Assembly (NCBI GenBank): GCA_964651245.1
Contig: CAZYVI010000001.1
Coordinates: 248,001 to 312,000, forward strand
DNA: 64,000 nt
Direction of reading: 5' to 3'
From: Avedoeria sp964651245
GTDB lineage: Bacteria; Chloroflexota; Anaerolineae; Epilineales; Epilineaceae
In this document: positions 50,933-60,603 of the stretch, one piece after another
How the letters are laid out: each line of letters opens with the position of its first letter
Numbering within the stretch: the first letter of the stretch is position 1
Position numbers and translations under genes: made by a program
The notes under the pieces: generated by a model
The model's input: the letters and a program-made list of their open reading frames with translations, nothing else
Told to the model about the DNA's origin: nothing
Databases searched by the model: none

Positions 50933-51694
50933 TCAAGGGTCCGGCGTCGCAGTCCCCGCGGCGATCCCCGCCGCATCTCCCGCCCCGTCCCCCTCTGCCC
51001 CCTTCGCCCCCACCACCCCCACCGCCCCCTCGATCACACACCCATCCCCCCCGTACGCAAGCGTCGGCAGCGCGCGCAGCATCGCCAGCGTCGGGCAGCC
51101 CGGCGCGCCCGTGGCCGGGTCGGTCGCGCCGGGGTCCCATAGCGGGCCGGAGGTGGCGATGAAGCCGGCGTCGGCCAGGATGACGACGTGCTTGCCGGCG
51201 ACCGGCGCCGGGGTCGGCGTTGGGGGCGGGACGGGGGTCGGGCGGCCGGGGGCGGCGGTGGGCGGGGCGGCGGGGCGGCCGAAGAACGGGCCGTAGATGT
51301 CGGCTTCGTCGAGGCCGGCGGCGGCGATGCCGACGAGCCAGACGGTGGACGTCAGCGGACCGCTCGGCGCCACGTCGCACAGCGCCGCCGCCGTGCCGGC
51401 GTACACGAGGCGGACGACGGCCGCGCTGGGCGTGGCCGCGGTCGGGAAGGCAGCGGCGGCGTGGGCGAGGGCCTGCTCGGGCCAGCGGATCGGGCCGCCG
51501 GGCGGCGTCGGCAGCGCCGGCCACGGCGTCCCGGCGGCGACGTCGATGTCGCGGCCGCTCGTCATCGGCGTCGCCGGCGGCAGCGGGCGCGGCGGACCAC
51601 CGCCGGGGCGCATCCCGATCCACGCCGCCGCGGCCATGACGGCGACGACGGCCAGGGCGACGCGGTCCTCGCGCCGCGGCGCGCGCAGCGCCAC
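50933..51694 (-). CDS. exported protein of unknown function, Pro/Thr-rich
   Basis: 253-residue protein with a hydrophobic N-terminal segment (about residues 12-27) and two low-complexity Pro/Thr or Gly/Ala stretches. The middle part (AVVRLVYAGTAAALCDVA; HVVILADAGFIATSGPLWDP) is the only complex region and holds three or four cysteines. No family recognised. The GTG start follows the stop of the large propeller gene by 1 nt, so the two are one operon. The 96 nt beyond its stop, next to the islet, hold nothing I can name. Confidence 0.6.
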   Translation of the reverse strand: MALRAPRREDRVALAVVAVMAAAAWIGMRPGGGPPRPLPPATPMTSGRDIDVAAGTPWPALPTPPGGPIRWPEQALAHAAAAFPTAATPSAAVVRLVYAGTAAALCDVAPSGPLTSTVWLVGIAAAGLDEADIYGPFFGRPAAPPTAAPGRPTPVPPPTPTPAPVAGKHVVILADAGFIATSGPLWDPGATDPATGAPGCPTLAMLRALPTLAYGGDGCVIEGAVGVVGAKGAEGDGAGDAAGIAAGTATPDP

Positions 51695-51695
51695 G

Positions 51696-54600
51696 TCAGG
51701 GCTTCTGCGACCGCGGCAGGTAGATCGTCGGCGCCTCGACCACCCCGCTGCCGCCGTAGGTCAGCAGGCCGCTGGGCTGGCTGATCCACAGCGTCCCGTC
51801 AGCGGCGACCGACAGCGCGCTGATCGGCTCCTGCGGTACGAGCGGGCTGTTGGAGGCCGTGAAGTGGTGCGGCCAGGCGCCGTCCTTGAAGGCCGCCACC
51901 TGGCCGTCGCTCGTGCCCAGCCACAGCGTCCCGTCGGCCGCGAAGGCCGCCGCCGACAGCCGGACGAACTCAGCCGAGCCGGCGATGAGCAGTGGGCTGC
52001 CCGGCGCCAGGTCGAGCGGCGCGTCCCAGGCCGCGCCGAGCCAGGTGTTGGCCACCAGCTGGTAGGCCAGCGACCGCCCCTCGTGGCGCTCGACCCAGGT
52101 GAAGACGACGAGCCGGCCGCCGGCGTCGATCGCCGACGTCGTGGCGTAGCCGGCGTTGCGCGCGTCGCCGCCGGCCTCCTCGATGGACGGCAGCAGCGGG
52201 TAGCGGATCGCCGTCGTCGTGTCGGGCAGGACGTAGAGGGCCGTCGGGCTCACCACGTAGACGTCGTCGGCCGCGGCGGCGCCGGCCGCGCGCGACGGGC
52301 GGTGCCGCGCGCGCCCCAGCGCGCCCAGCAGCCGCTCAACGAGCGGGCGCAGGCCGCCCTGGGCCGCCGCCAGCGTCGGGGCGCCGCTGGCCGCCCGTCC
52401 GTGCACCAGCTGGAGGTCTTCGAGGGCGTACTCGGCCATCTCGGGCAGCGGCACGATGTCGAGGCCGACGCCGGCGCCGCGGTCGAAGTCGAAGGCGCGC
52501 ACGCCGGCCGCCGGGCAGCCCAGCGGGTTGGCGCAGGCGGTGGTGCCGGCGAACGGCACCCAGGCCGCGCCGGCGCGGTCGAGCAGCGCCCGCTGGTCGT
52601 GGCGCAGCGCGCCGCCGGCGCCGGCGACGTCGGTGGCCAGGCGGCGCCAGGCGCGGCCGTCGAAGGCGTGCGCGCCGGCCCAGATCCGGCCGCGGGCGTC
52701 GGCGGCGAAGAAGTCGGGCACCACGCCCCGGCCGACGAACTCGGCGTAGCGCTGCTCGATGAGCTGCTCGACCGTGCCCCAGCGCCGCCAGCGCCCCAGC
52801 GCGCGCGTCACCACGATGTCGGGCCCGCCGGCCGGGTCCGGCACCCGGGCGAACAGCTCGCCGCCCGGGCCGAAGCGCAGCCGGCGGATGCGCCGCAGCG
52901 GCAGCGGCGCGCCGGCGTCGGGCCGCGCGAAGCCGCCCGTTGTCGGGCCCAGCGTGGCCGTGGCGCTCGGGCGGGCCGTAGGCCGCGCCGTCGGCAGCGC
53001 GGTGCGCGTCGGGCCGGCGGTGGCGTCGCGGGTCGGCTCGGGCGTCACCGACGGCAGCGGCGGCTCGCCCGTCGCGCTCGGGCCGGCGGTCGGCGACGGC
53101 GCGGTCGTGGCGGTGTCGGTCGGCGCCGGCGTGCGGCTCGGCGCCGCGGTCGGCGTGTCGCTCGGCGGCGCGGTCGGCGTGTCGGTCGGGGCCGGCGTGG
53201 CCGTCACCTGGCGCTGCCAGCCGACGCACAGGCGCGGCGGCGCCGTGCGCGTGTTCTCGCGGCTGCCGAAGCGGCTCTCGATCGGGTTGTCGACCGTGTT
53301 CTCGCTCCACAGCACCAGGCCGTGGTTGGCACGCCGGCCCGCGTGCCAGTCGTCGACGAGGCCGGCGACGTCGATCGCCTTGACGCCGGCCTTGGCGTCG
53401 ATGCCCGGCGCGGCGTAGCGGCCGCTGTGGGCCGGGCGGTTGAGGAACGTGATCGTCGCCTCGTCCCACGGCGCGTCGGCCGCGTCGACCACCGACTGCA
53501 GGACGAACGGCGAGCCGCCCTGCTGGTCGATCAACTCGACCTCGAGCACGCCGGTGACGACCTCGGCGTCGGCCGGGACGACGCCGTCGAGCGCGAACCG
53601 GACGTACGACCGCTGGTTGTCCTGGCCGCCGGCGCCGACGAAGAGGTCGGGCTCGGTCCCGTGGTTCACGCCGCGCGTGCCGGGGCTGACCCAAGCGTCG
53701 GCGGCGGCGACGACGCAGCGGCTGCCGCGCTCGAAGGCCGCCGCGGTCGGCGTCGCCTGGTCGCGCTCGCGCGGGTCGAGCACCAGGCCGGCCACCGCGG
53801 CGTCCTCGAGGCCGGCCGTGGCGGCCAGGACCTGGGGCTTGGCGGGGCTGGCGTCGAGCCACGCCACGCTGTGCAGGTTGGCGGCGGTGCCGGCGAACAG
53901 GAGCTCGCCGGGTTCGCCGCTGCGGCCGCCGTCCAGCGCGTCGCCGTCGCTCGTCAGGCTCAGCACCGGCGCCGCGAAGCGCAGGACGTGCAGCGGCGCC
54001 GGGGCGGTCGGCTTGCCCACGTCCCAGAGGATCACGGCCCCGACCGTCGGCCCGTTGAGGCCGCCGCCGACGAAGGCCCACGGCCGGCCGCGCCCGGCCG
54101 CCAGCCGCAGGCGCGGCGCGTCGAGCGTGGCGCCCTGGGGATAGCCGTCGGCGCCCACCAGGCGCGGCTCCTTGGGTCGCCGGACGTCGGCGATGCCCAG
54201 GCCCCGCTCGCCGGCCACATAGGCCAGCCCGTCGCGCAGCGCCACGTCGGCCCCGCCGCGGTCGAGCTCGCCCAGCGCCGCCGCCTTGGCCGGGTCGGCG
54301 ACGTCCACCGTCCGCAGCCGGCCGTCGCCGAGGAGGACGAGCAGGTCGCCCGACGCCGCCAGCGCCGTCCAGCGGGCGCCGGCCTCGTGGTAGGTGCCCT
54401 TGAGGGCCGGGGCGTAGGGATCGTGGATCTCGAAGATCCGCACCCCCAGCGCCGGGTCGAGGGCGTAGAGCCGCGGGCCGTCGACGACGAGCCGCGCCGC
54501 CTCGAACCGCGGCGTGTCGAGCACTTGGAACGGGAACGGCACCTTCGGATCGCGCACGTCGAAGATCCCGAGCCCCTTCGCGCCCGCCGCCACGTAGACG

Positions 54601-54866
54601 ACGTTGCCGCTGGCCGCCACCGCCACGCTGGGCACCACGCGCTGCGACGACCCGATGGACGCCGGCGCCGCGGGCGACGCGAAGTCGACGACGTGCAGCC
54701 CGGCGTCGCCGGCCGCGGCGTACAGCAGCGGCAGCGGCGCGGCGGCGCCCGGCCGGCCGCTGGGCAGCCGCCCGACGGCCAGCGCCGCCAGGACGGTCGC
54801 GGCGGCGCCGACGAGCGCCGCCGACAGCGGCGCGGGGCGGGCGAGGCGGCGGGGCGGGCTCGACAT
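51696..54866 (-). CDS. secreted propeller protein with LVIVD and DNRLRE domains, IYLPRSQKP tail
   Basis: 1056-residue secreted protein. Signal peptide (to about residue 40); an N-terminal propeller of LVIVD-type repeats (LHVVDFASPAAP, LGIFDVRDPKVP, LRTVDVADPAKA, LGIADVRRPKEP; about 45-330); a DNRLRE-type domain (about 389-547, AADAWVSPGTRGVNHG, FLNRPAHSG, DDWHAGRRANHGLVLW); a PTPTDT linker (about 549-650); and a C-terminal propeller with ADGTLWLGTSDGQVA and ADGTLWISQPSGLL. DNRLRE domains are common in surface proteins. The last residues are IYLPRSQKP (51699-51725), a form of the terminal tag. ATG 54866 has GAGGTCC upstream. Function is unknown, likely surface binding. Confidence 0.82.
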   Translation of the reverse strand: MSSPPRRLARPAPLSAALVGAAATVLAALAVGRLPSGRPGAAAPLPLLYAAAGDAGLHVVDFASPAAPASIGSSQRVVPSVAVAASGNVVYVAAGAKGLGIFDVRDPKVPFPFQVLDTPRFEAARLVVDGPRLYALDPALGVRIFEIHDPYAPALKGTYHEAGARWTALAASGDLLVLLGDGRLRTVDVADPAKAAALGELDRGGADVALRDGLAYVAGERGLGIADVRRPKEPRLVGADGYPQGATLDAPRLRLAAGRGRPWAFVGGGLNGPTVGAVILWDVGKPTAPAPLHVLRFAAPVLSLTSDGDALDGGRSGEPGELLFAGTAANLHSVAWLDASPAKPQVLAATAGLEDAAVAGLVLDPRERDQATPTAAAFERGSRCVVAAADAWVSPGTRGVNHGTEPDLFVGAGGQDNQRSYVRFALDGVVPADAEVVTGVLEVELIDQQGGSPFVLQSVVDAADAPWDEATITFLNRPAHSGRYAAPGIDAKAGVKAIDVAGLVDDWHAGRRANHGLVLWSENTVDNPIESRFGSRENTRTAPPRLCVGWQRQVTATPAPTDTPTAPPSDTPTAAPSRTPAPTDTATTAPSPTAGPSATGEPPLPSVTPEPTRDATAGPTRTALPTARPTARPSATATLGPTTGGFARPDAGAPLPLRRIRRLRFGPGGELFARVPDPAGGPDIVVTRALGRWRRWGTVEQLIEQRYAEFVGRGVVPDFFAADARGRIWAGAHAFDGRAWRRLATDVAGAGGALRHDQRALLDRAGAAWVPFAGTTACANPLGCPAAGVRAFDFDRGAGVGLDIVPLPEMAEYALEDLQLVHGRAASGAPTLAAAQGGLRPLVERLLGALGRARHRPSRAAGAAAADDVYVVSPTALYVLPDTTTAIRYPLLPSIEEAGGDARNAGYATTSAIDAGGRLVVFTWVERHEGRSLAYQLVANTWLGAAWDAPLDLAPGSPLLIAGSAEFVRLSAAAFAADGTLWLGTSDGQVAAFKDGAWPHHFTASNSPLVPQEPISALSVAADGTLWISQPSGLLTYGGSGVVEAPTIYLPRSQKP

Positions 54867-54998
54867 CGGCGGACCTCGCGGGGCGCGGCCGGGAACGTCC
54901 ACCGGCCGGGGCTGACGACTGAGACGCAGCCGCGCCGCGGCGCGATACGGCGCCGTCGCCGCGGCCGGACGGCCGCGATCGGCACCGCGGCCCGATGG

Positions 54999-55004
54999 TA
55001 TGAT
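54999..55004 (+). promoter_or_regulatory. -10 element (TATGAT) for the SLC13-type gene
   Basis: TATGAT 49 nt upstream of ATG 55054 in the divergent gap. It includes an ATG at 55000 in the same frame, which I treat as promoter rather than start. Confidence 0.45.
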
Positions 55005-55053
55005 CGCACAACCGCCGCGCCCACGCGCCGGCGCGCCGCACGGAGCCGCCCGG

Positions 55054-56555
55054 ATGCCGATCGACCGCGCCGCCGCTCGGGCCACGCTGCGCTGGGCCGC
55101 CGCGCCGCTCGCTTTCGCCGCGGTGTGGGCGCTGCCGTTCGGGCTGCCGGGCGAGCAGCGCGCCGTGGCGGCGGTGTTCGCCTTCGCCGTCGCCGGCTGG
55201 GTGGCCGAGGCGCTGCCGTTGCCGGTCACGGCGCTCGTCGCCGCCGGGCTGCTGGTGGTGCTGGGGCGCGACGAGAAGACGGTCTTCGCCGCGTTCGGCG
55301 ACCCGATCATCCCGCTGTTCATCGGCAGCTTCCTGCTGGCGCGGGCGATCGAGACGACGCGCCTGGGCCAGCGGATCGCCTGGCGGCTGCTGGCCATGCC
55401 GGCGACCGGACGCTCGCCGTCGCGCAGCGTGCTGGCGCTGGGCGTCGTGGCCTGCGGCGTGTCGCTCGTGGCGTCGAACACCGCCACCACGGCCATGCTG
55501 CTGCCGATCGGCCTCGGCGTCGTCGGCGCGCTGGGGGGCGGGTCGCGCGGCCATCCGGTGGCGCTGGCGACGCTGCTCATGCTGACCTGGGGCTCGAGCG
55601 TGGCCGTCGGGGTGCCGGTCGGGACGCCGCCGAACCTCATCGGCCTGGCCACCCTCGAGCAAGCCACCGGGCAGCGGATCGGCTTCGCCGCCTGGGCGGC
55701 GTTCGGGCTGCCGATCACGACCGTCATGCTGGCCGCGTCGTGGGCGGTGCTGCGCTGGCGTTACGGGCTGTCGGACGCGCCGGCCGCGCGCCCGGCATCG
55801 GCTGCCGCGTCCGACGCGGCCGCGCCCGCCGGGCCGGCGCTGGCGGCGGCGCGCCTGCCGAGCTCGGGCCGCTGTCGCCCGCCGAGCGGAGCACGCTGGC
55901 GGTGTTCGCCTTGGCGCTGGCCGCCTGGCTGGCGCCCGACGTCGCCGCCGCCGCCCTCGGCGCCGACCACCCGGCGGCGGCCCGGCTCGCGGCGCGGCTG
56001 CCGCTGTCGGTGGGCGCGCTGGCGGCGGCGGCGGCGCTGTTCGTCGCCCCGGCCGCCCGCCGGCCGTACCGCGCCGTGCTCAGCTGGTCCGACGCGGCCC
56101 GCATCGACTGGGGCACGATCCTGCTGTTCGGCGGCGGCATCGCCCTGGGCCGGGCGATGGACGACAGCGGGCTGGCGGCGACGATCGGCGCCGCGGCGGC
56201 GCGCGCGCTGGGGGCGGACGGGGTGTGGTCGATCACGGCGCTGGCGATCGGCGTCGCCATCGTGCTCAGCGAGATCGCCAGCAACACCGCCTCGGCCAGC
56301 ATTATGACCCCGGTGGCGCTCGGCCTGGCCGAGGCGGCCGGCGTCTCGCCGGTGGCCCCGGTCCTCGGCGCGGCGCTGGGCGCCAGCCTGGGCTTCATGA
56401 TGCCGGTCAGCACGCCGCCCAACGCCATCGTCTACGGCTCGGGGCTGGTCCCGCCGCGCGAGATGCTGCGCGCCGGGCTGGTGATCGACGTCATCGGCTT
56501 CGCCGTGACGTGGGCCGGGCTGCGGATCGTGCTGCCCCTGCTGGGGTTGGCCTGA
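55054..56555 (+). pseudogene. SLC13/DASS sodium-dicarboxylate symporter with frameshift
   Basis: The N-terminal half (to about 55850) and C-terminal half (from about 55850 to stop 56555) lie in different frames. Together they make a complete DASS transporter of about 500 residues with both SNT signature motifs: SNTATTAMLLPI and SEIASNTASASIMTPVA. The span is 1502 nt, two more than a multiple of three, as expected for loss of one base. The break is in a GC-rich run, between PAGPALAAA in the first frame and PAELGPLSPAERSTLAVF in the second. Either a sequencing/assembly error, a true inactivating mutation or recoding; the downstream half is well conserved, which favours error or a recent event. 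ATG 55054 has GGAG upstream. Confidence 0.82.
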
Positions 56556-56580
56556 CCACCGGGCGCCGTCGGGGGCGTGA

Positions 56581-56586
56581 TATCAT
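56581..56586 (+). promoter_or_regulatory. -10 element (TATCAT) for fhs
   Basis: TATCAT 56 nt upstream of the fhs ATG. No clear -35. Confidence 0.4.
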
Positions 56587-56642
56587 CGCCCGCCGTCGCG
56601 CCGGTCATCGTCCGCCGCGCGCTGCGCCCCAGGAGACGCGCC

Positions 56643-58343
56643 ATGTCGTTCCCGTCCGACCTCGCCATCGCCCAGGCCGCCCGGCTGCGCCCGATCGGCG
56701 ACGTCGCCGCCGCCATGGGCCTCGGCGCCGACGACATCGCCCCCTACGGCCGCGCGATGGCCAAGATCGAACTGGCGGCGATCGGCCGGCTGGCCAGCCG
56801 GCCGCCGGCCAAGGTGGTCCTGGTCACGGCGATCACCCCGACGCCGCTGGGCGAGGGCAAGACGACGACGACGGTCGGCCTGGCGCAGGCGCTGAACCGC
56901 CTCGGCCGGCCGACGACGCTGGCGATCCGGCAGCCGTCGCAGGGCCCGACGTTCGGCATCAAGGGCGGCGCGGCCGGCGGCGGCTACAGCCAGGTGGTCC
57001 CGATGGCGCAGATCAACCTGCACCTCACCGGCGACATCCACGCCGTCGTGGCCGCCAACAACCTCCTGGCGGCGATGATCGACAACCACCTCTATCACGG
57101 CAACGCCCTGCAGATCGACCCCTACAGCATCACCTGGCGCCGCGTCCTCGACGTCAGCGACCGCACGCTGCGCAACATCACGATCGGCCTGGGCGCCAAG
57201 GGCGACGGCCCGCCGCGCCAGACCGGCTTCGACATCGCCGTCGCCAGCGAGGTCATGGCGATCCTGGCCCTGGCCAACGGCCTGGCCGACCTCCGGGCGC
57301 GCATGGCGCGCATCGTCGTGGCCCAGACCACCGACGGCCGGCCGGTGACGGCCGAGGACCTCGGCGCGGCGGGGGCGATGACGGCGCTCCTGGTCGACGC
57401 GATCCAACCCAACCTGGTCCAGACGCTGGAGGGCGGCCCGGCCCTCGTCCACGCCGGCCCGTTCGCCAACATCGCCCACGGCAACAGCTCGGTCATGGCC
57501 GACCTCGTCGGGACGCGCACCGGCGACTTCTTCGTGACCGAGGCCGGGTTCGGCGCCGACATCGGGGCCGAGAAGTTCTTCAACATCAAGTGCCGCGCCA
57601 GCGGCCTGCGGCCCGATGCGGCGGTCATCGTGACGACGGTGCGGGCGATGAAGCTGCACTCGGGCGGCTACCGCGTCGTGCCGGGCAAGCCGCTGCCGGA
57701 GGCGATGCTCGCCGAGAACCCCGGCGACGTCCGGGCCGGCGCCGGCAACCTGGCCAAGCAGATCGACAACGTCCAGCGCCACGGCGTCACGCCGGTGGTC
57801 TGCATCAACCGCTTCGCCACCGACCACGACAGCGAGGTCGCCGCGATCGCCGAGGTGGCCGCGGCGGCCGGCTGCCGGGCCGCCGAGAGCACCCACTTCG
57901 CCCACGGCGGCGCCGGCGCCGAGGCGCTGGCGCGGGCGGTGATCGAGGCGGCCGAGGAGCCGAGCCAGTTCCGCTTCCTCTACGACCTCGAGCAGCCGAT
58001 CAAGGCCAAGATCGAGGCCATCGCCACCGCGATCTACGGCGCCGACGGCGTGACGTACGAGGCGGCGGCCGACGCCCAGATCCGGCGCTTCGAGGCCGCC
58101 GGCTACGGCGCGCTGCCGATCTGCATGGCCAAGACCCACCTCAGCCTGACCGACGACCCGAAGCGCCTCGGCGCGCCGCGCGGCTTCACGGTGCGGGTGC
58201 GCGAGGTCCGGGCGTCGATCGGCGCCGGCTTCATCTACCCGCTGCTGGGCGAGATGCGCACGATGCCCGGCCTGCCGAGCCACCCCGCCGCCGAGCGCGT
58301 CGACATCGACCCCGAGACGGGCGAGGTGACGGGGCTGTCGTAG
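56643..58343 (+). CDS. fhs: formate-tetrahydrofolate ligase
   Basis: 566-residue ATP-dependent enzyme that makes 10-formyl-THF from formate and THF, feeding purine and one-carbon metabolism or the Wood-Ljungdahl methyl branch. The P-loop TPTPLGEGKTTTTVG and PTFGIKGGAAGGGYSQV are signatures, followed by HLTGDIHAVVAANNLLAA and LADLVGTRTGDFFVTEAGFGAD. Length is typical. ATG 56643 has AGGAG at 56631-56635. It relies on the folate made by the operon at 15-18 kb. Confidence 0.96.
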   Translation: MSFPSDLAIAQAARLRPIGDVAAAMGLGADDIAPYGRAMAKIELAAIGRLASRPPAKVVLVTAITPTPLGEGKTTTTVGLAQALNRLGRPTTLAIRQPSQGPTFGIKGGAAGGGYSQVVPMAQINLHLTGDIHAVVAANNLLAAMIDNHLYHGNALQIDPYSITWRRVLDVSDRTLRNITIGLGAKGDGPPRQTGFDIAVASEVMAILALANGLADLRARMARIVVAQTTDGRPVTAEDLGAAGAMTALLVDAIQPNLVQTLEGGPALVHAGPFANIAHGNSSVMADLVGTRTGDFFVTEAGFGADIGAEKFFNIKCRASGLRPDAAVIVTTVRAMKLHSGGYRVVPGKPLPEAMLAENPGDVRAGAGNLAKQIDNVQRHGVTPVVCINRFATDHDSEVAAIAEVAAAAGCRAAESTHFAHGGAGAEALARAVIEAAEEPSQFRFLYDLEQPIKAKIEAIATAIYGADGVTYEAAADAQIRRFEAAGYGALPICMAKTHLSLTDDPKRLGAPRGFTVRVREVRASIGAGFIYPLLGEMRTMPGLPSHPAAERVDIDPETGEVTGLS

Positions 58344-58408
58344 CGGGCGGCCGCGCGGGCGGGCGCGACGACGCGTCGCCCGGCGCCGCGTCGCGCGGCA
58401 AAGGACGG

Positions 58409-59143
58409 CTAGCGCTCGCCGGCCGCCGCGCCGAGCCAGCGCGCGCGCTCGCGCCGGACGTACGGCGGCGCCAGCACCCGCCCGCCGACCACGCCCGGCG
58501 CCACCCAGGCCAGCCACTGCCACGCCGGCGGCAGCGCCAGGCCCGCCAGCTGGACGGCGAACGCCGTGCACAGCGCGATGTAGGCGCCGACGACGCGCGA
58601 CATGTGGCGGTCGAGCCAGGCGTGCGGCGGCACCTCGGCGGCCAGCCCGACGCGTACGTCGGCGCGCGCCATCGCCCCGACCACGGCGCCGAACGCCGCC
58701 GACACGCCGCCGAAGACGAGCCGTCCGGCGAGATCGACGGGTCCGCCCGGCAACGCGCCCAGGAGCAGGGCGATCGCGACGCCCCACAGTACGGCGCCGG
58801 CCAGCAGGCCCAGGTAGCCGAGCGCGGCGTCGAGCGGCTGCGGTCGGCCCGCCGAGCGCCAGCGCACCGCCCGCCACGCCGTGGCGGCGTTGTAGGCGCT
58901 GAAGGCCGTCACCCCGGCCAGGAACGGGTTGAACCGCCACGCCAGCAGCGCCGCGCCCGAGGCGCACGTGACCAGCATCAGCCCGACGAAGCCGACGCCG
59001 AGCCGGCGGTGCCGCCGATCGCCCTTGCGGCGCGCGAACAGCACCGGCCCCAACGCGAGCGCGGCCGCGCCGGTGCCGACGTGGAGCAGGACGAGCGCCC
59101 AGCGCAGGTCGAGCGGCGGCCAGGTGGCGGGGTCGAGCGGCAT
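58409..59143 (-). CDS. DUF2306-like multi-span membrane protein
   Basis: 244-residue integral membrane protein with about seven hydrophobic spans. The start LLHVGTGAAALALGPVLFARRKG, then HRRLGVGFVG, resembles the DUF2306 family; another His pair lies in WLDRHMSRVVGAY. Function is unknown. ATG 59143 has AGGAG upstream. Confidence 0.7.
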   Translation of the reverse strand: MPLDPATWPPLDLRWALVLLHVGTGAAALALGPVLFARRKGDRRHRRLGVGFVGLMLVTCASGAALLAWRFNPFLAGVTAFSAYNAATAWRAVRWRSAGRPQPLDAALGYLGLLAGAVLWGVAIALLLGALPGGPVDLAGRLVFGGVSAAFGAVVGAMARADVRVGLAAEVPPHAWLDRHMSRVVGAYIALCTAFAVQLAGLALPPAWQWLAWVAPGVVGGRVLAPPYVRRERARWLGAAAGER

Positions 59144-59206
59144 CGGGGACTCCTGTGGGGCGGGGGGCGGGCGACGCCAGCGCCCGCGGCGCCGGACGCG
59201 CCGGGC

Positions 59207-60100
59207 CTAGGCGGCGTCGTCGGCGCGGCGGGCGAGCGGCCGCGCCAGCTCGACGGCCACGGCCCAGGTGACGACCACCACGACGGCGTAGGCGAGCGTG
59301 ATCCCCGGCGCGCCGAGCGGGTGGCTCACCAGCCGGTAGACGACGGCGTCGAAGCCCGCCAGCGACGCCAGCGCGACGGCGTGGTCGGGCCGCAGCAGCG
59401 AGAGCGCCACCAGCGGACCGCCGACGGCCGCCGGCCAGCGCCGCAGCGCCGCGGCGGCCTGCCGCAGCGCGGTCAGGACGGGCTGACCGAAGCCGACCGC
59501 GCTGGCCAGCCAGAGCGCGTGCAGCGGGCCGACGGCGACGCCGGCCACCACCTGGTAGACCGACTGGACCTGCTGGACGCCGGCCCAGCCGGCGCTGTCC
59601 GGACCGAACGCGCCGCGCTGCACCGCCAGCCCGCCGGCGATGGCGAAGCCCGGCAGCGCGACGGCCAAGAACACCGCCTCGACGACGAGCGCCCGGCCCA
59701 GCGCCGCCGCCCATCCGCCCCCGGTCCGCTCGATCCCGCCCGCCGCCGTCGGGTGGGCGGGCGCGGCCGAACCGACCCGCGCCAGGCACGGCGCCACGAC
59801 GGCGGCCGCGACGGCCAGCGCCGCCGCGCCGACCGCCACCGAGAGCGCCGCCGAGAGGTGGTAGGCCGGCGACGCGAAGTACGCCGCCGTCGGCGCCTCG
59901 GGCGGGCACCACGGCAGCGCGGCGAGGCGGCAGGCGGCGGGGACGGCGCGGTGGGCGTGCAGCAGCGCGACGGCCGCGACGGCCGCCGGCAGGCACCGGC
60001 CCAGCGCCGCCAGCGCCGCGCCGAGGGCGGCCCGCGGCGGCGCGCTGGTCGGGCCGACGGCCGGGCCGGGGGTCGGGAGGGCGTTCGGGTTTGGTTCCAT
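59207..60100 (-). CDS. multi-span membrane protein, unknown function
   Basis: 297-residue membrane protein with about six hydrophobic spans and a Pro/Ala-rich N-terminus. No family or active-site motif recognised. It is 63 nt upstream of the DUF2306-like gene on the same strand, so possibly co-transcribed. Confidence 0.65.
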   Translation of the reverse strand: MEPNPNALPTPGPAVGPTSAPPRAALGAALAALGRCLPAAVAAVALLHAHRAVPAACRLAALPWCPPEAPTAAYFASPAYHLSAALSVAVGAAALAVAAAVVAPCLARVGSAAPAHPTAAGGIERTGGGWAAALGRALVVEAVFLAVALPGFAIAGGLAVQRGAFGPDSAGWAGVQQVQSVYQVVAGVAVGPLHALWLASAVGFGQPVLTALRQAAAALRRWPAAVGGPLVALSLLRPDHAVALASLAGFDAVVYRLVSHPLGAPGITLAYAVVVVVTWAVAVELARPLARRADDAA

Positions 60101-60178
60101 CGGCCGTGGCGCGCTCGCGGTGGGGTGGCGGATCGCGCCGCCCGCCGCGGGGGCGCGGCGGCGTCGCGGATCGGCGGC

Positions 60179-60184
60179 TACAAT
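60179..60184 (+). promoter_or_regulatory. -10 element for the ATL gene (leaderless)
   Basis: TACAAT ends 8 nt before ATG 60193, so the mRNA should start at or within two nt of the start codon. No ribosome site is visible. Confidence 0.55.
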
Positions 60185-60192
60185 ACCACGCC

Positions 60193-60603
60193 ATGCCCAA
60201 GACCTCGTCGGCTGACGGCGGCGACGCCGCGGACCCGGCCGCCACGTTCTTCGTCCACGTCTACGCCGTCGTGCGCCAGGTGCCGCCGGGGCGCGTCACC
60301 ACATACGGCGCCGTGGCGCGGATGCTCGGCCAGCCGCGGGGCGCGCGGGCCGTGGGCTACGCGCTGAACGCCCTCGAGGGCCGTCGGGACGACGGCGAGG
60401 CGGTCGATGTCCCGTGGCAGCGCGTCGTCAACGCGGCGGGGCGGATCTCGATCGTCCACCGCGCGCTCGGGGCGGCCGAGCAGGCTCAGCGGCTGCGCGC
60501 CGAGGGCGTCGCCGTCGACGACGACCTCCGCATCGACCTCGACCGCTACCTCTGGGACGGCCTCGACGCCCCCGAGGTCGCCGCGCTCATCGGCCGTCGC
60601 TGA
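60193..60603 (+). CDS. alkyltransferase-like protein (ATL)
   Basis: 136-residue MGMT-like DNA-binding protein. The family core VPPGRVTTYGAVARMLGQPRGARAVGYAL is followed by PWQRVVNAAGRIS, where the catalytic Cys of the PCHR motif is Trp. Such ATL proteins bind O6-alkylguanine, flip it and recruit nucleotide excision repair instead of removing the alkyl group. ATG 60193 is favoured over an upstream start because the -10 lies 8 nt before it. Its last 17 nt overlap the convergent gene at 60587. Confidence 0.9.
   Translation: MPKTSSADGGDAADPAATFFVHVYAVVRQVPPGRVTTYGAVARMLGQPRGARAVGYALNALEGRRDDGEAVDVPWQRVVNAAGRISIVHRALGAAEQAQRLRAEGVAVDDDLRIDLDRYLWDGLDAPEVAALIGRR

Noticed and set aside
55000..55053. 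Start of the SLC13 gene at the upstream ATG 55000
   Set aside because: That ATG forms part of the -10 TATGAT and has no ribosome site; ATG 55054 has GGAG and begins the conserved region.
55835..55870. Programmed frameshifting in the SLC13 gene
   Set aside because: No slippery heptamer with a downstream structure of the usual kind stands out, and transporters of this family are not known to use it; kept only as a remote option.
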